From Varroa destructor (Eukaryota > Arthropoda > Arachnida > Mesostigmata > Varroidae): 64,000 nt of DNA. Where the stretch lies: NCBI RefSeq assembly GCF_002443255.2, contig NW_019211456.1, positions 14,468,229-14,532,228 of the forward strand, in the 5' to 3' direction. The notes under the pieces are model-generated. The model saw nothing but the letters and a program-made list of their open reading frames with translations. It made no database searches and was not told where the DNA came from. How positions within the stretch are numbered: position 1 is the first letter of the stretch; each line of letters starts with the position of its first letter. The translations under genes were made by a program, and so were the position numbers. Shown here one piece after another: positions 14,301 through 25,407 of this stretch.

Positions 14301-16700
14301 ATTAGTGATACGAAACGAGTGAAACACGTAAGACAATGTTTGCCTAAATACCATTCCGGTGCTGGCATTAAGCCTAAACTTCTTTTCTTCAATGCGGTCT
14401 CTGGTCCTCATGCACTTCCTGCGGGTTTCCAAGAAAGAAGGACAATCTATTCTTCTACAGTTATGACACAACACAAATGATAATGTTTAGGTCGGTACTG
14501 TGGTTTAAAGTCTTCAAACAACGGAGAAACTTCAATTTCAAACAACTTCACAGTCGAAGTGTTGACGAAACAGTTTTCCAACGTAGATGTATCGCCTTTT
14601 TTAAGCGACGACAATCTTCACACTTATAGTATATGGTAGATGCATATATTCTTATAAATTATGTTTTTATAGTTAGTCGCTTTGCGAAAAATTACAACAA
14701 ACCTACGTCAGTATTCTATTGTTTTTCCTTTACTTCATTCATTCTTGCGTTTATATCGTCTGCTCTTATGGCCGAAAAAGGGGAAAAAAAAGGTGGTAAG
14801 AGTAAAGTTTGAGCTATTTTGACCAAACAGTGTTCGGTATCGAATATTTATATCGGAAAGATATAATCTGACACTAATTTGTAACTGTATCTACTAAAAG
14901 CTAGCATCAAAATACAGTTACGAAGTTTTAGTGTCCGCAGATTCAGTATCTCGAAGACAGGGCTCCGTGCAATAAATAGAATACCATAGTGCTCTCGAGT
15001 CGCGTCGCTTTTCTACTTTGGGAATGCCAACACAAGCCCTCCTCTAGTGATTACCCGCACTCATTGACCTCGAGGTGAGCCTCCATGGATGACAATACCG
15101 CTGACGTTCTTCATTCCGTTCCTACGTTTCCCTTCCTTGCGACTTCCTGTTGTCTAGAACCAGAAATTTATTATTTTTTTTATTAATTGCAACGTTTCGT
15201 TACCATGAGGACGCCTCTGTTATTAGGAATCAATGACCGCGTGTCAATCGACAGTGTCGCCAACGAAATTACCATTAGAAGCAACATTTAGATTTAAAAT
15301 TAGGCTTCGAAACCCAACTCAGCCGTCCGTACGTATAAACGTTAAATTCACTTTTCTTTAAAAATATAACGGTGTTCTATTATTGCCCTATTTAAAAATG
15401 CCAATGAGGAAACCAAATATTAACGATACTGTCATCATTATTTTTTGCGTTATCTAACAAGTTCTTTTGTTCATTAGTAAACAACAACCATGAAAACTGA
15501 TAGTTACACAATTGCCTACTTTTCTAGAAGCAACTTTCTAGATGAAAGGCAAACTTTTTAGTGGTAGATTTTTCATCGTAACGACATCGTACGATAGTGT
15601 TCCCCAAAAAAAAAAGAAAAAAAAGGGGCAAAAAAAAGCTACTTTATATACGGAAATGTGTTCTGTGCGGATAGAGTTTCCGAGAATAGTTCAGTATGAA
15701 AGAATCATAGAATGCTGAAAGACGACTTCCCAATCTAGTCAAGGAAAGTTCTTCGGGTGGCCGCGGCTGACTTCCATTTGGTTCTTTCAACGGTTGTTAA
15801 GAATTAGCCCTAGCAAATTCATGGATGGCAGCTTCGATTAAAGTTTTTGTGAATAAAAAGTAAGTAAACAAATATTGTGGCTTCAGTTTCTTTACTGGTG
15901 TTCTATGATAATTGTACGCTTGTTAAAGCTGACGCTTGCAGTCTTAGCAGCGATACCAAATTTCCGTCCGACCTTTAGCTTGGTATAAAGTAAAACTAAA
16001 TAATTCAAAGCTTCCCGCATCAGCATCGTCATGACGATCGCTATATTAACAATGGCTATTTGTAGCAGTGTTCGATCCGAATGAAGCAGAATTGATTAAA
16101 TATAAATATGTTAGATTTTCGTTGGGTGTGACAAATGGACCTTGGCTGAACGAGCATGATACCGTTCTGAGTCAAGGTATGGGGCTATCGTGAGTAAGTG
16201 TACAAACTCTGTTAATACGTAACGTATGTCATATTGAGGTGTATACAAACATTCCGGATAGCTACTAGTATTGGCATCACAGCCTTTTCTCGTTCTCTTG
16301 TCTTAACAGATATAAATAGGCTAGTACTTGTGCATGCGTTTACTCTATACGCAGCATTAGAGAAATGAGTCGACAGTATGCCAAGTCACTTAATATCAGA
16401 GACAACCGCACGGTTATTGGATATGTATTAGCTGCCAGTAAAAAGTGTGACACTGCGAGATGCTGTTTTAGTGCAGAGAGTTAGTTTCCCTTCATCTAGT
16501 CCTGCATAGGACCAATAGGAATTCGTGGTCGATTCTTATGGCCGCTGTGTATCTGCAATGCGTAGGTGTTGAATTCGCTTCGAGCTGAGAGTTTTGTTGC
16601 TTTACGGCCTCTGACGAATAGAAAACCATTCAGCGTTCTTTCGTGTGGTTTCGCTCCTTCTACGCCTCCGTCTTATTCTTGTTCGTTGAGTACTTTCTGC
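5331..16700. other. Intergenic stretch, no supported gene
   Basis: About 11 kb of AT-rich DNA. Long open frames are few. Two hydrophobic - strand frames (9499-9756 and 12828-13037) and a + strand frame ending near 8427 look somewhat protein-like, but no family could be named; they are listed as observations. Poly(A)/poly(T) tracts occur, for example about 7535-7547 and 15606-15640. A GC-richer patch lies at about 13360-13560. No RNA gene was recognised. Confidence 0.45.
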
Positions 16701-16763
16701 GGCGGCGCAGGGTTCCCGGTTTTCGATGCTTTAGTCCTGGAAAAATGTTCGAACGCTTTAAGC

Positions 16764-16925
16764 TATGTGGTTGGGGCTTTAGCTGTGTTCGTCTATCTGT
16801 AATTGGCTGGCGTCAAAGCTGACATAGTCGAACGTGATAGTGACGGCATCGCTGAAAGCCCGCGTGTTGGTGTGGGCATCTGGCTACCACCGATCCGCTA
16901 GCTTCGACGAACACCGCTATTGATA
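16764..16925 (+). pseudogene. Relic of FAD-dependent monooxygenase N-terminus
   Basis: Read on the + strand, YVVGA followed by a damaged helix and then LAGVKADIVERDSD matches the FAD-binding Rossmann start of UbiH/TetX/PHBH-type monooxygenases. In the family this reads VVGAGxAGL...AL.LA..G..V.+VE+D. The next motif, VGVGIWLPP...R.LRR, matches the GxGIxLxPNAxRALRxLG element that follows. In-frame stops lie at 16800-16802 (inside the Rossmann helix) and near 16909, and the second and third glycines of GxGxxG are lost. It is therefore not functional. A possible further fragment of the same class is at about 18690-18758 (ER.KKHLLALPREFEPLL). Such enzymes are common in bacteria and fungi, so transfer is possible but not shown by this fragment. 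Confidence 0.6.
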
Positions 16926-17129
16926 TCTCTCTGAGCTATAGACTAGTTTAGTCAATGAGGCAATGGCAAAAAATATGATGATCATCGTGCCGGTTTTTGC
17001 TACGTATCCTCAACTATGTTGACGTATCGTCTTCGTCTGTCGCAATTAGATTAAAACTTTTAACATCAGACACACAGTTTCGTTTGCAGAAGAAAGCAAT
17101 GGGTTGTACGTGCTGGGCTTCCCTTTACG

Positions 17130-17173
17130 TAGCTGCTGGAGAAAAAGGAAAATTCCTTTTTCTCCAGCAGCTA
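17130..17173. repeat. 44-bp near-perfect palindrome
   Basis: The left arm at 17130-17150 is the exact reverse complement of the right arm at 17153-17173. The arms are 21 bp with only two bases between them. The sequence begins TAGCTGCTGGAG and ends CTCCAGCAGCTA. It is not a simple repeat. It lies just downstream of the monooxygenase relic. Confidence 0.95.
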
Positions 17174-17179
17174 AATTAA

Positions 17180-20100
17180 ATGAAAAGCAAGATCAGTTTA
17201 TAGGATATGACGGTCCATTTGTAACACATACATGTCTAGGAGAAAATTTGATAAGCTTTTATCAGTGACACAATGAAAACCCGATCGACGTTTTACGTTC
17301 TACTTTAAATAGTCTTTATATATCCGTTATATTACAAGTACATGTATCACGCGTAGGTGATTCATGTAATTGGGTAGTTGCTCGCGAGCGGTAATGATTT
17401 CGCAATAAGAGCAAAATTTCCCACGTTGCCAATAGTATCTTTATGAAGCAAGCGAAAGCGTTACACTTAATAAAACAATGTACGATTTAGTGTTCTCTCA
17501 GGAGTAACCGATTGTTTTCTGTAGGTTTGCTAGAATGAATTTGGTCTGATGGCAATAGATTGTAAACGAGATTTCATCGAAAATCTGCGATCCCTATAGA
17601 TGTTCCGAATGACTAAATAATGGTACATTTATTAATCGATCATACCAGAAACTCAACAACACTGTGACAACAAATCACTCTCTCGGTCCAGCATTTCCGT
17701 CAATGGGCATTTACGGATTGCATTAACAGAACAGGTTTTTGCAGGAGCTACTATCAGCTAACCTATCGTTTTTGTATGTCTGCTTCTATAAAGGCTCACA
17801 TATATCTTCTTCTAATCTACCTTTGATGCATCTTCATATGCCTTGACTTAGCTAGTGGGTGCTCATTTCATACCTATAAGATAGCTTGTATAAGGTACAT
17901 GCTAGGTTGATGTCCGTACGCTCTAGTGTGGATGCAAATCCTTGAAACAGAGTCGAGGAGAAATCATTACATCGAAGGACAAAGGCACATCTCTGTTGAC
18001 ACAAATACACACTTGTGTGCCTCATCTAACGGTTTAACAGGGCCGCGTTATCGTGACAAGTTTAATCAAAATAGGTCTCAGATCACTTCTTTGTTCATCA
18101 TTCGGATCACCTTTTGCGTTTGACGGAGGCTGACAGCTTGCCCAGTGAGTCCTGTGTCGTGCTATGCCTGTTCTCTCAAAATGATATTTCAACCTATCTG
18201 TGTCAACAGCAACAATAGGCTTGGGAGCCCATTATCGAACGTTTAGCCGTATGTCTAAATGCCTACAACTATTAGGCCGACATGAGCTCAACAAAAGGAA
18301 ATCTTCGACCTGGCATACCTAACGAAAGTTATTGATAGGGACAGGTTGTTCAACGGCGTGTTTAGAAGAGTCGTTAGACAGGAAGTCTACCGACATGTGA
18401 CACGCGACAGCTTCATGGTCTCCTAGCTACCGCCGCCGCCGCCCAGTAAGTCAAGACTGCCAGGCTAGCAGCACCATTTCTAATAGCTGGGTGAAAAAAC
18501 TGGTATAACTCTTAACGAGTCAGGTGAGCTAGCCACCACTTCAAGGCCCGCCTTATTAGCCTGTGCTATAGGCAATCAGGGCTATCTTTTATCTAGTAAC
18601 TGTCGCGTGATCCTGCTGTACTTTCAAATGGGCGGTCCTAGAACTAGTTATTACGTGAGCCCTCCTTTACGGCCACAAGTCTCGGACAGCGAGCGGAAGA
18701 AAAAACACCTGTTGGCTCTGCCGAGAGAATTTGAACCTCTCTTATACCACTCACGTTAACCACGTATCTGCCAAGATGGCTAACGCTATTAGAGTCGTGC
18801 GCGCCTTACCCATACGCTACACACTTTTGCGGAACGTTAGAGTGAATAGCTGATTTGTCACTGCGAAAATTGGCCAATATGATCGTGTCAGTGGTCCAGA
18901 CCTGAAAACCAAGTGGGCTCTAAAAGGATGTTTACCTATTGCATTTGTCTCTCACTTGGTTCCATCCTTTCATATGGGTCATTTATTCCCTTTCTTGAAA
19001 ATAAGAGAACGATTGTTTAAACATCACAGCTGAAAACCATTGATAGGTTATTTTTTGCTAGAAGTGATAGTCTTCTAGAAAATGTGTTGTTACTAAAATC
19101 ACACAGAAAACAACCTTTTCTTTCTTGTTGTTCAATAGGGCGTTAAGGCAGAAAAGCGCTTGAAACAAATGTAAGGTAGGAACACGCCACTTGTGATATC
19201 TGACATTGTGATAATTTTTATTTAAAAATAAATCGAAGTTTTAAAGCCTATAGTGTCTTGGTTGAATTCTCTCTAGTGCATGCCGGAAGCCGGAGTGTAG
19301 ACGGTAGGGAAAGGGATGATATATGCCGTTGTCCCGTAATCAGGATTCAAGCAGGACATAGAAAACAAACTTGGCGAAGCAAATAATATTTAAATAGTCT
19401 TACAAAGTGCGATACTTTGTACCCGGTGAGGTTTATAGGCATATCGAATGATTTGGCCTATTGTAGCGGTTAGACAGAAGTACACTTCGTTCGATGCGAA
19501 ACTTCGGTTAGGTTAATAATAATGGATAACTGAGCATTGATGATACATACATGTACAAGATACATAGTATATATATTTAGGGATGCATCTCTCTATATAA
19601 TGCATTCCTAAATATGATTTCATTATTGTTTATTAAAAAATAAAATACTTCTTATAGACTAATTTAGAATATGTGGTCGTCGATAGTTAAGCGAATATAG
19701 AATCGCCGAAGTACACACTCTTCTAGCCTAAAACTGATTTTATTATGTTTAACTCCTGACTTCAGTGTCTCTCGGACTAAACGTCACGTAAGCTGCAGGA
19801 GCTCATGGGGCGATTTGCGAGACAGTTGTGTTACTAGCTCAGTCCCCAGTAGAAAGGTTCGAAGCTCCGCGAGGCAAAGCTGGAGGCAAAGCTCCGAGCT
19901 GGAGCAGAATCTCTACATGTTTGCTCTAGAGAGAGTGACTTGTCGTGGTGGCTCGGAGATGTCTATGAGGCAAACGAAACTTTAGGCAGAGACCCATACT
20001 GTCAGACGAAAGCAAGACAGCGCCGACAAGAATTTATGGGTCGTCATATGGGTGTAGCGGCGCTGCGGCGTATGCATCGTTGCTGTTCAATGGTATTCAC

Positions 20101-22060
20101 TGTCCGATAGGATTGCGTCACAAAGCTATTTTCCAAACGTCAAAGCAGGCCTATGTAAGACGTAGTATACTACACAAAACCATGTCAAGGAGGCTCGTAA
20201 ACAATATGCCAATTTGCCTGAAATCGGTCAGGACAGACGAAGTCGGCTATTGTGTAAGATATAATATTAATTCAGGATACATATTTGCTATGTGGTACAC
20301 TGAATATACAAAATTGCGATGTCCTGCGCCCGTTAGAACTAATCGATCGACACTAAGGGCCAAAAAGATTCCAGATTCTTAATCACAATACCCGGCTATT
20401 TTGATAGCTCTTGCTCTAGGAACATTAGGCTTCTGTATTACTAATTTCTATTATTTTTTCGTTACAGAAACATTTGGACTATACATAAAATGGAGTGCTA
20501 GAATTCACTAAAGACGCGTTTTCAATATCGCAGGGATGCAATGCGATGCTTACAAAAAATATGAAGTGGTCTGCCATAGCGACCTTTCAGTTCACTGTCG
20601 ACAGCTAAATCGCTTTGTGCAGTTCTAGTATTAACACTTGAAAACTTTGATCCGTATAAGCTAAGTGTAACAGAGAGCAATGCTACAGGAATGAGCACCA
20701 CGAACACAATCTGGGGCCAGCTAGTAAAGCCTATTTCGGCGGGCCGCCACGTTCGATTGGCAGTCGTTTAATCCGAGTGACGTTTGTGCTTCTGGGATTA
20801 CTACCTACAAATAGTCGTTACTTCGAAAAACTTTTCAGGTCGCTTTAAGAGAGTATTTTACTTTTATTTTAATGGCTGGATAACGTTAATGAATGAAGTA
20901 GACATCCTCAACCGCCTGGAAAGCACACGACTTCAATACGAATCTGCCTCTTACTCTTAATCATTACTCTTATTTGGGCGCAGTGTCAAGACGTTGGCAG
21001 GAGTGTGCGAATTTTCCCAGCTAGCGATTTTCTCACTATATAAGTGTATAAAATACGTAAACGGTAAATCAGACTTCCTGATTGGCGTTAGGCTAACAAG
21101 TAATTATAATTATAAAGCGGTGCTACCAACAGGACACATGTCTCTAAGAATACCTAATACTGATTATTGTCTGTTCCCGCTATTCATCATTTCGAATTAA
21201 TTTTAGATTTGTAACTACTTATAAAATTAAAGAAAATGGGTCCAAGCTCCATGTGAGTGATAATAGACTACTGCATAATTCTATTCGACTGAATTGATTG
21301 CTTTTTCACTCATTCTAAAAAGCGTTACCGAACAATGCGTCTTTACCTAGTATATTTTTATAAGCTATAGCTTAGGAAAACGGCGGCGTATTTACGTGTG
21401 AACGGTCCCTTGACAGAAGCGAGTGTTCAGACAATATATTTAGAAAACCAGTGTTTTGCCAGTGTCAATGGTTTGACAAAAGTGGTATACTTGAAGTGAA
21501 AGCCTGCCCTGTGACGAGTCGATGAAACATGTAGAATGTTTTGCTGGTCGCGTACAAATTCTCGTTGCGAAACGATGGTAGGTGCTTTTTAGACGTACCG
21601 TATCACAGACTTACTGTTTGCATGGCACATATTGCTTGTTATTCCATAAGGTTTTTCAGTTAATTCTAAGACATTTTGATTTGTCGGCACACATGTATAT
21701 TAATATTAAAGAGGACATCTATTTACCGATACAAGCATTCGAAAGAAATACCGATTGTTGAAGCCTACAAAAAACCGATTACGTGTGTACACGTCTGTCC
21801 GCTTCCTAAAATACTGAAGTTATGACGCGCTCGCCGATACGGTTATTTCCGTCACGAAACGATCATATATTATTACGATGACCTTTCGTTCGCACACGCC
21901 TCAATACCTAGGCTAGTAATTCACAATTGCAATATATATAGCAAATTACGCTGTCCATTGATGAGACGTCGTATGGTCGTGTTTGCTGCCTTTTCAACAC
22001 CCTAGCGATTTCCTTAGGAAATCAGCCTGCGGTGCAAAGTTTTACTTTTGAAAAATGCTA
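17180..22060. other. Intergenic stretch, no supported gene
   Basis: No recognised coding exon. It contains a GC-richer patch at 18360-18830 that may hold a further monooxygenase fragment. It also has a 12-bp tandem duplication (GAGGCAAAGCTS twice) at 19871-19894 and an imperfect inverted repeat at 19573-19615. A - strand frame at about 20522-20770 contains one strongly hydrophobic segment but no identifiable domain. Confidence 0.45.
19573..19615. repeat. Inverted repeat, 16-bp arms
   Basis: ATATTTAGGGATGCAT at 19573-19588 pairs with ATGCATTCCTAAATAT at 19600-19615, with one mismatch and an 11-base loop. It could be the core of a small foldback element. No flanking target duplication was established. 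Confidence 0.8.
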
Positions 22061-22065
22061 AAAGG

Positions 22066-22075
22066 CTATTTTTAG
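22066..22075 (+). promoter_or_regulatory. Candidate MEF2 site upstream of myosin gene
   Basis: CTATTTTTAG is an exact match to the MEF2 consensus YTAWWWWTAR, the main activator site of muscle myosin genes in flies and vertebrates. It lies about 1.8 kb upstream of the inferred start of transcription. Such matches occur by chance in AT-rich DNA, so function is unproven. Confidence 0.3.
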
Positions 22076-23842
22076 TTAAGGCGTTATCTGCCGTGTAAGT
22101 GTCTGACATTTGGCCGGAACTACAATTCTATGAAAAATACTTATTCAATAACGAATAAGTTCAAGTACTTCTCATGAGGAAAGTACCTGTTTTCTACACT
22201 ATAAGAAATGTACAAAACAGAAAAAGCAAAAAATGTACTAATCAAAAACTCTGAGAACAACTAACCATAGCTGATTTCAAGTTTATAGTTGCGTGCATCT
22301 GCACGAAGTTTGCTAATGAGCCACAATAAAAATCTCTAATTAATTGTACGCTCATTCGTTCAGATTATATATAATGGGTATTCAAGAAGCAGTTGCATAC
22401 TGCGATACAAAGCATAGATGCCGTCATTGAATTTCGATTTTTTTTTACACGTATTATGTTTTTGTTTTTTTGCTAAAAATTCAAGTTTCGAAATGCTGTC
22501 GCAGCCTGAGTTTTAGTAACTTGTACAGTTTGACCATATGATGATCATAGACATCTATGGCAAGTAGATCAGATTGAGAACACAAAAAGGACGAAGCGCC
22601 TACATTAAATTTAGAGCGATAGGCGAAAGGTGGGCACCTCTACTTTTTAAGGGCATACGTACCACGTATCGCAAATCCTGCGCATTAATAGCAATAATCT
22701 ATAAGTTAAGGATAGGGTCAATACGGTGATTTGGCCTAAGAGATCTTGCTTCGAATCAATTTGATCTCAGCTTAAACCTAGCTGCAGCAGTATTTTTACA
22801 TGAAACTAGTGACCTGATACATAAATTAATATTATCGATTATTGGCGTTTTTTTCTTCGAAGTATTGTATTTTATTACATTGGTAAGAGAAGTTCGACAT
22901 TTGAATTTTCCAGACATGCCCGTCTGATCATAGTGTGCTACACTAATATCGTCTTACAGAATTTTTTCACGGGTCTCGAATAAGTTGCATCTACGTTTGT
23001 TTGAGCCAAAAACGACAGCAATTGAGGGCAAGAATCGTTAGCGGTATGGTAAAGCCAAGCTAGTCCAATGCGTTAACCCTAACACTATATTGACTCTGTC
23101 TATCACTAGCTCATTGTTTAGGGTCCGAGACCCACGACGTGCTGCGGCTGATCATAGCTATGGCGCGACTACTGGCATCGAACTGTCAGCGAGAGCAAGA
23201 ATTATCTCGTGGCTCGGCTATTTCCTTCCAAATTGCACGGATGCTACTCTTCAGCAGTAGTAGCATATTTAGCGTGTAACGTTTTTCGTCCATATCTGCT
23301 CTCGACATGGGCGCATAGAACCTATATTCATCGCTTCGCTTCATTCGGTCGTCGAGTTCGAATGATTCGAATGTATTCTATCGTTACTTTTCTGGCGCAG
23401 CCACGGGGGCAGCGAACGTTATTGACGGCCGTCTTGCCCGGTAAGTAAGAGTGAGTATGCATTGGCGCAGCAATGGACGGAAGGGAAACGGAGGAAAACG
23501 AAGAGCTACCTAGGGATTGCTGCTGACAGGCCAACTACTTAAAGAACAAGTCAAAAAAAGTCATAGAAAATGAAGCAGGCAGGGCAGCGGCGGTGCCGTT
23601 GGTGAAGAAAAAGTGGTCTGTAGTGATATGGAAACGGCAACCGCTGCTGCCTAAAAGGGTGTGCCTTCTTAGCTTCCTCTTGTGCGAAGGTGGACGAACT
23701 AAGCGGACCGCCTTGCCCTCCGCGCCGCGGCGACCAGTGAGCTGGCAACGAGCTGTCATAGAAGCATCGTTAGCGTCTGCAGCAGCTAGAACCTAAGCCC
23801 TGGTTTCGGACACTTCTGGTCCATAGCCCTTCCCCAGGCGAC

Positions 23843-23850
23843 TATAAAAG
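23843..23850 (+). promoter_or_regulatory. TATA box of muscle myosin gene
   Basis: TATAAAAG stands in a locally GC-rich stretch. It is 28 bases before a TCA initiator-like step (A at 23871) and 58 bases before a strong donor GTAAGT that fits the end of a short leader exon. The position upstream of the myosin start codon and the spacing support a TATA/initiator core promoter. Confidence 0.7.
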
Positions 23851-23870
23851 CGGCTGAGCGCGCTCGAGTC

Positions 23871-23901
23871 AATGCACAGTAGCTTCGTCGTTCCCCTGAG
23901 C
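23871..23901 (+). other. Mhc: Non-coding exon 1 of myosin heavy chain
   Basis: A short leader exon is inferred between the initiator and the consensus donor CGTAAGT at 23901-23907. The matching acceptor is TTTGCAG at 24953-24959, so exon 2 begins at 24960 with 121 bases of 5' UTR before the ATG. A leader exon separated from the first coding exon is usual for arthropod muscle myosin genes. The exact cap site is inferred. An ATG at 23872-23874 opens an upstream frame across the splice (see findings). Confidence 0.6.
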
Positions 23902-24959
23902 GTAAGTCTGGTTTCAGTATCTTTCGTCTAAGCGTAATACTCGACATGTCTACACTACAAACATACTATCGTCTGTTAGGCTTACGACCGCAAACTCTTC
24001 CAGCTAGAACAGCAGAGCTTAAGATCATACTCTTCAGCTAGTTGCATCCATCCGTTCCGCTGGCGCAAGTGCTTTTCTTGGAACCCGTGCCAGCATTTCA
24101 TAAACTCGACGGAATAGGAAAAGACGATCGCGAGAGCGCAAAACTTGCGATTACAAAATGTGTCTATACCACGAACGTGCACATTTCGGATTTTACGTCA
24201 TAGAAATTGCATTTGTTCTATCAACAGTTGTGCAATGAATTTTTGCCCCCGATGGATACGACTAATGAGTGACCCTTAGCTGTATTTGCATTCAGATACG
24301 TAGGCAAACGTATAGAAAAAAGTAAATATGTTGCTATCGGTATGCACAAGCGCGCAAGAAGGCAGGAGACAATTATGTGGTAGATGAATCGCTCAGTCGC
24401 CGCCCCTCGGGGCTAGCTTTCTTCTCAACAAATATATTACAACAACGTGTAACAACACGCCTCGGTTGACAGGTGCCGCCCCTTCTTTGTGTATTCGTGT
24501 AAGCTATAGACACAGAGGACGCCTCGCCTCACAGAATAGTTGGCGACGGCGGCGGTGGCGGCAACGAAAGCCTTGAAGACAGACTCCAGCAAGTACGTTG
24601 CCTATTATGTTGCAGCGTATAATAAGTTGGGTTTGGAAAGGAACGCTTTCGATCGTTCGAGTAGAAAGTCAGCGCCAGCAATTGTCTCGGTTTTAGCTTT
24701 CCTGTTGATGGACAGCGTTATGTGTCCAGGTCAATGAATGACTTGAAAAAAGTAGAAAATCGTAAATTTTACTCGTTTGAACTATATACGGATGTGGGAA
24801 CTTACAAGAAGAAAGAAACAAACGACCTTAGGTTAACTAATACAAAACACCACGAATGTTTCTTTATCGTTACAGAAGCATCGCATATGGCATCCCATTC
24901 CATTTCCGAGTTTCGTTAAAGTTTTTGTTTCCTACTTTATTTATATTCTGTGTTTGCAG

Positions 24960-25080
24960 GAAGCTATTTGGCAAATCCGGTCCCCATCGTTCTCTGAGCT
25001 GCAACACGTCGCTGCAACCGTTTCGACAGTAATTCCACCTCTTTTGCTGCTTTATTCGAAACATTAAGTGAAGCTCCACA
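24960..25080 (+). other. Mhc: 5' UTR part of myosin exon 2
   Basis: The segment lies between the acceptor TTTGCAG (ending 24959) and the initiation codon. The start context CCACAATGG is a good arthropod initiation context. Confidence 0.75.
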
Positions 25081-25407
25081 ATGGCTACGGATCCCGACCC
25101 CACCGCATTTCTGTTTGTGTCCCTTGAGCAGAAACGCAAGGATCAGACGAAGCCGTACGATGGGAAAAAGATGGTTTGGGTGCCCGATGAAAAGGAGGGC
25201 TTTGTGCTCGGAAACATCGAGAGCCAAAAAGGTGATGACGTTGTGGTTGATTTGCCCGGCGGCAAGAAAACTGTTAGAAAAGATTTACTTCAACAGGTCA
25301 ACCCGCCGAAGTTCGAGAAGTGTGAGGATATGTCCAATTTAACCTACCTGAATGACGCCTCCGTACTCCACAATCTCAAGGAGCGCTACTACAGCAACCT
25401 CATTTAC
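25081..25407 (+). CDS. Mhc: Mhc coding exon 2, residues 1-109
   Basis: Starts [14 protein letters not shown] and carries the N-terminal SH3-like subdomain ([14 protein letters not shown]). It ends SNLIY and is followed by donor GTAAGT at 25408, phase 0. The start is chosen because the preceding sequence is leader with a stop at 25065-25067 and the MxxDPDPT opening is typical of arthropod muscle myosins. Confidence 0.97.

Noticed and set aside
16997..17179. 60-codon + strand frame ending in the palindrome
   Set aside because: It is created by the inverted repeat and AT-rich context, with no domain or splice signal.
23535..23796. Open frames on both strands just upstream of the TATA box
   Set aside because: They stem from the GC-rich promoter-proximal composition. 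Frames on opposite strands overlap with no homologous motif.
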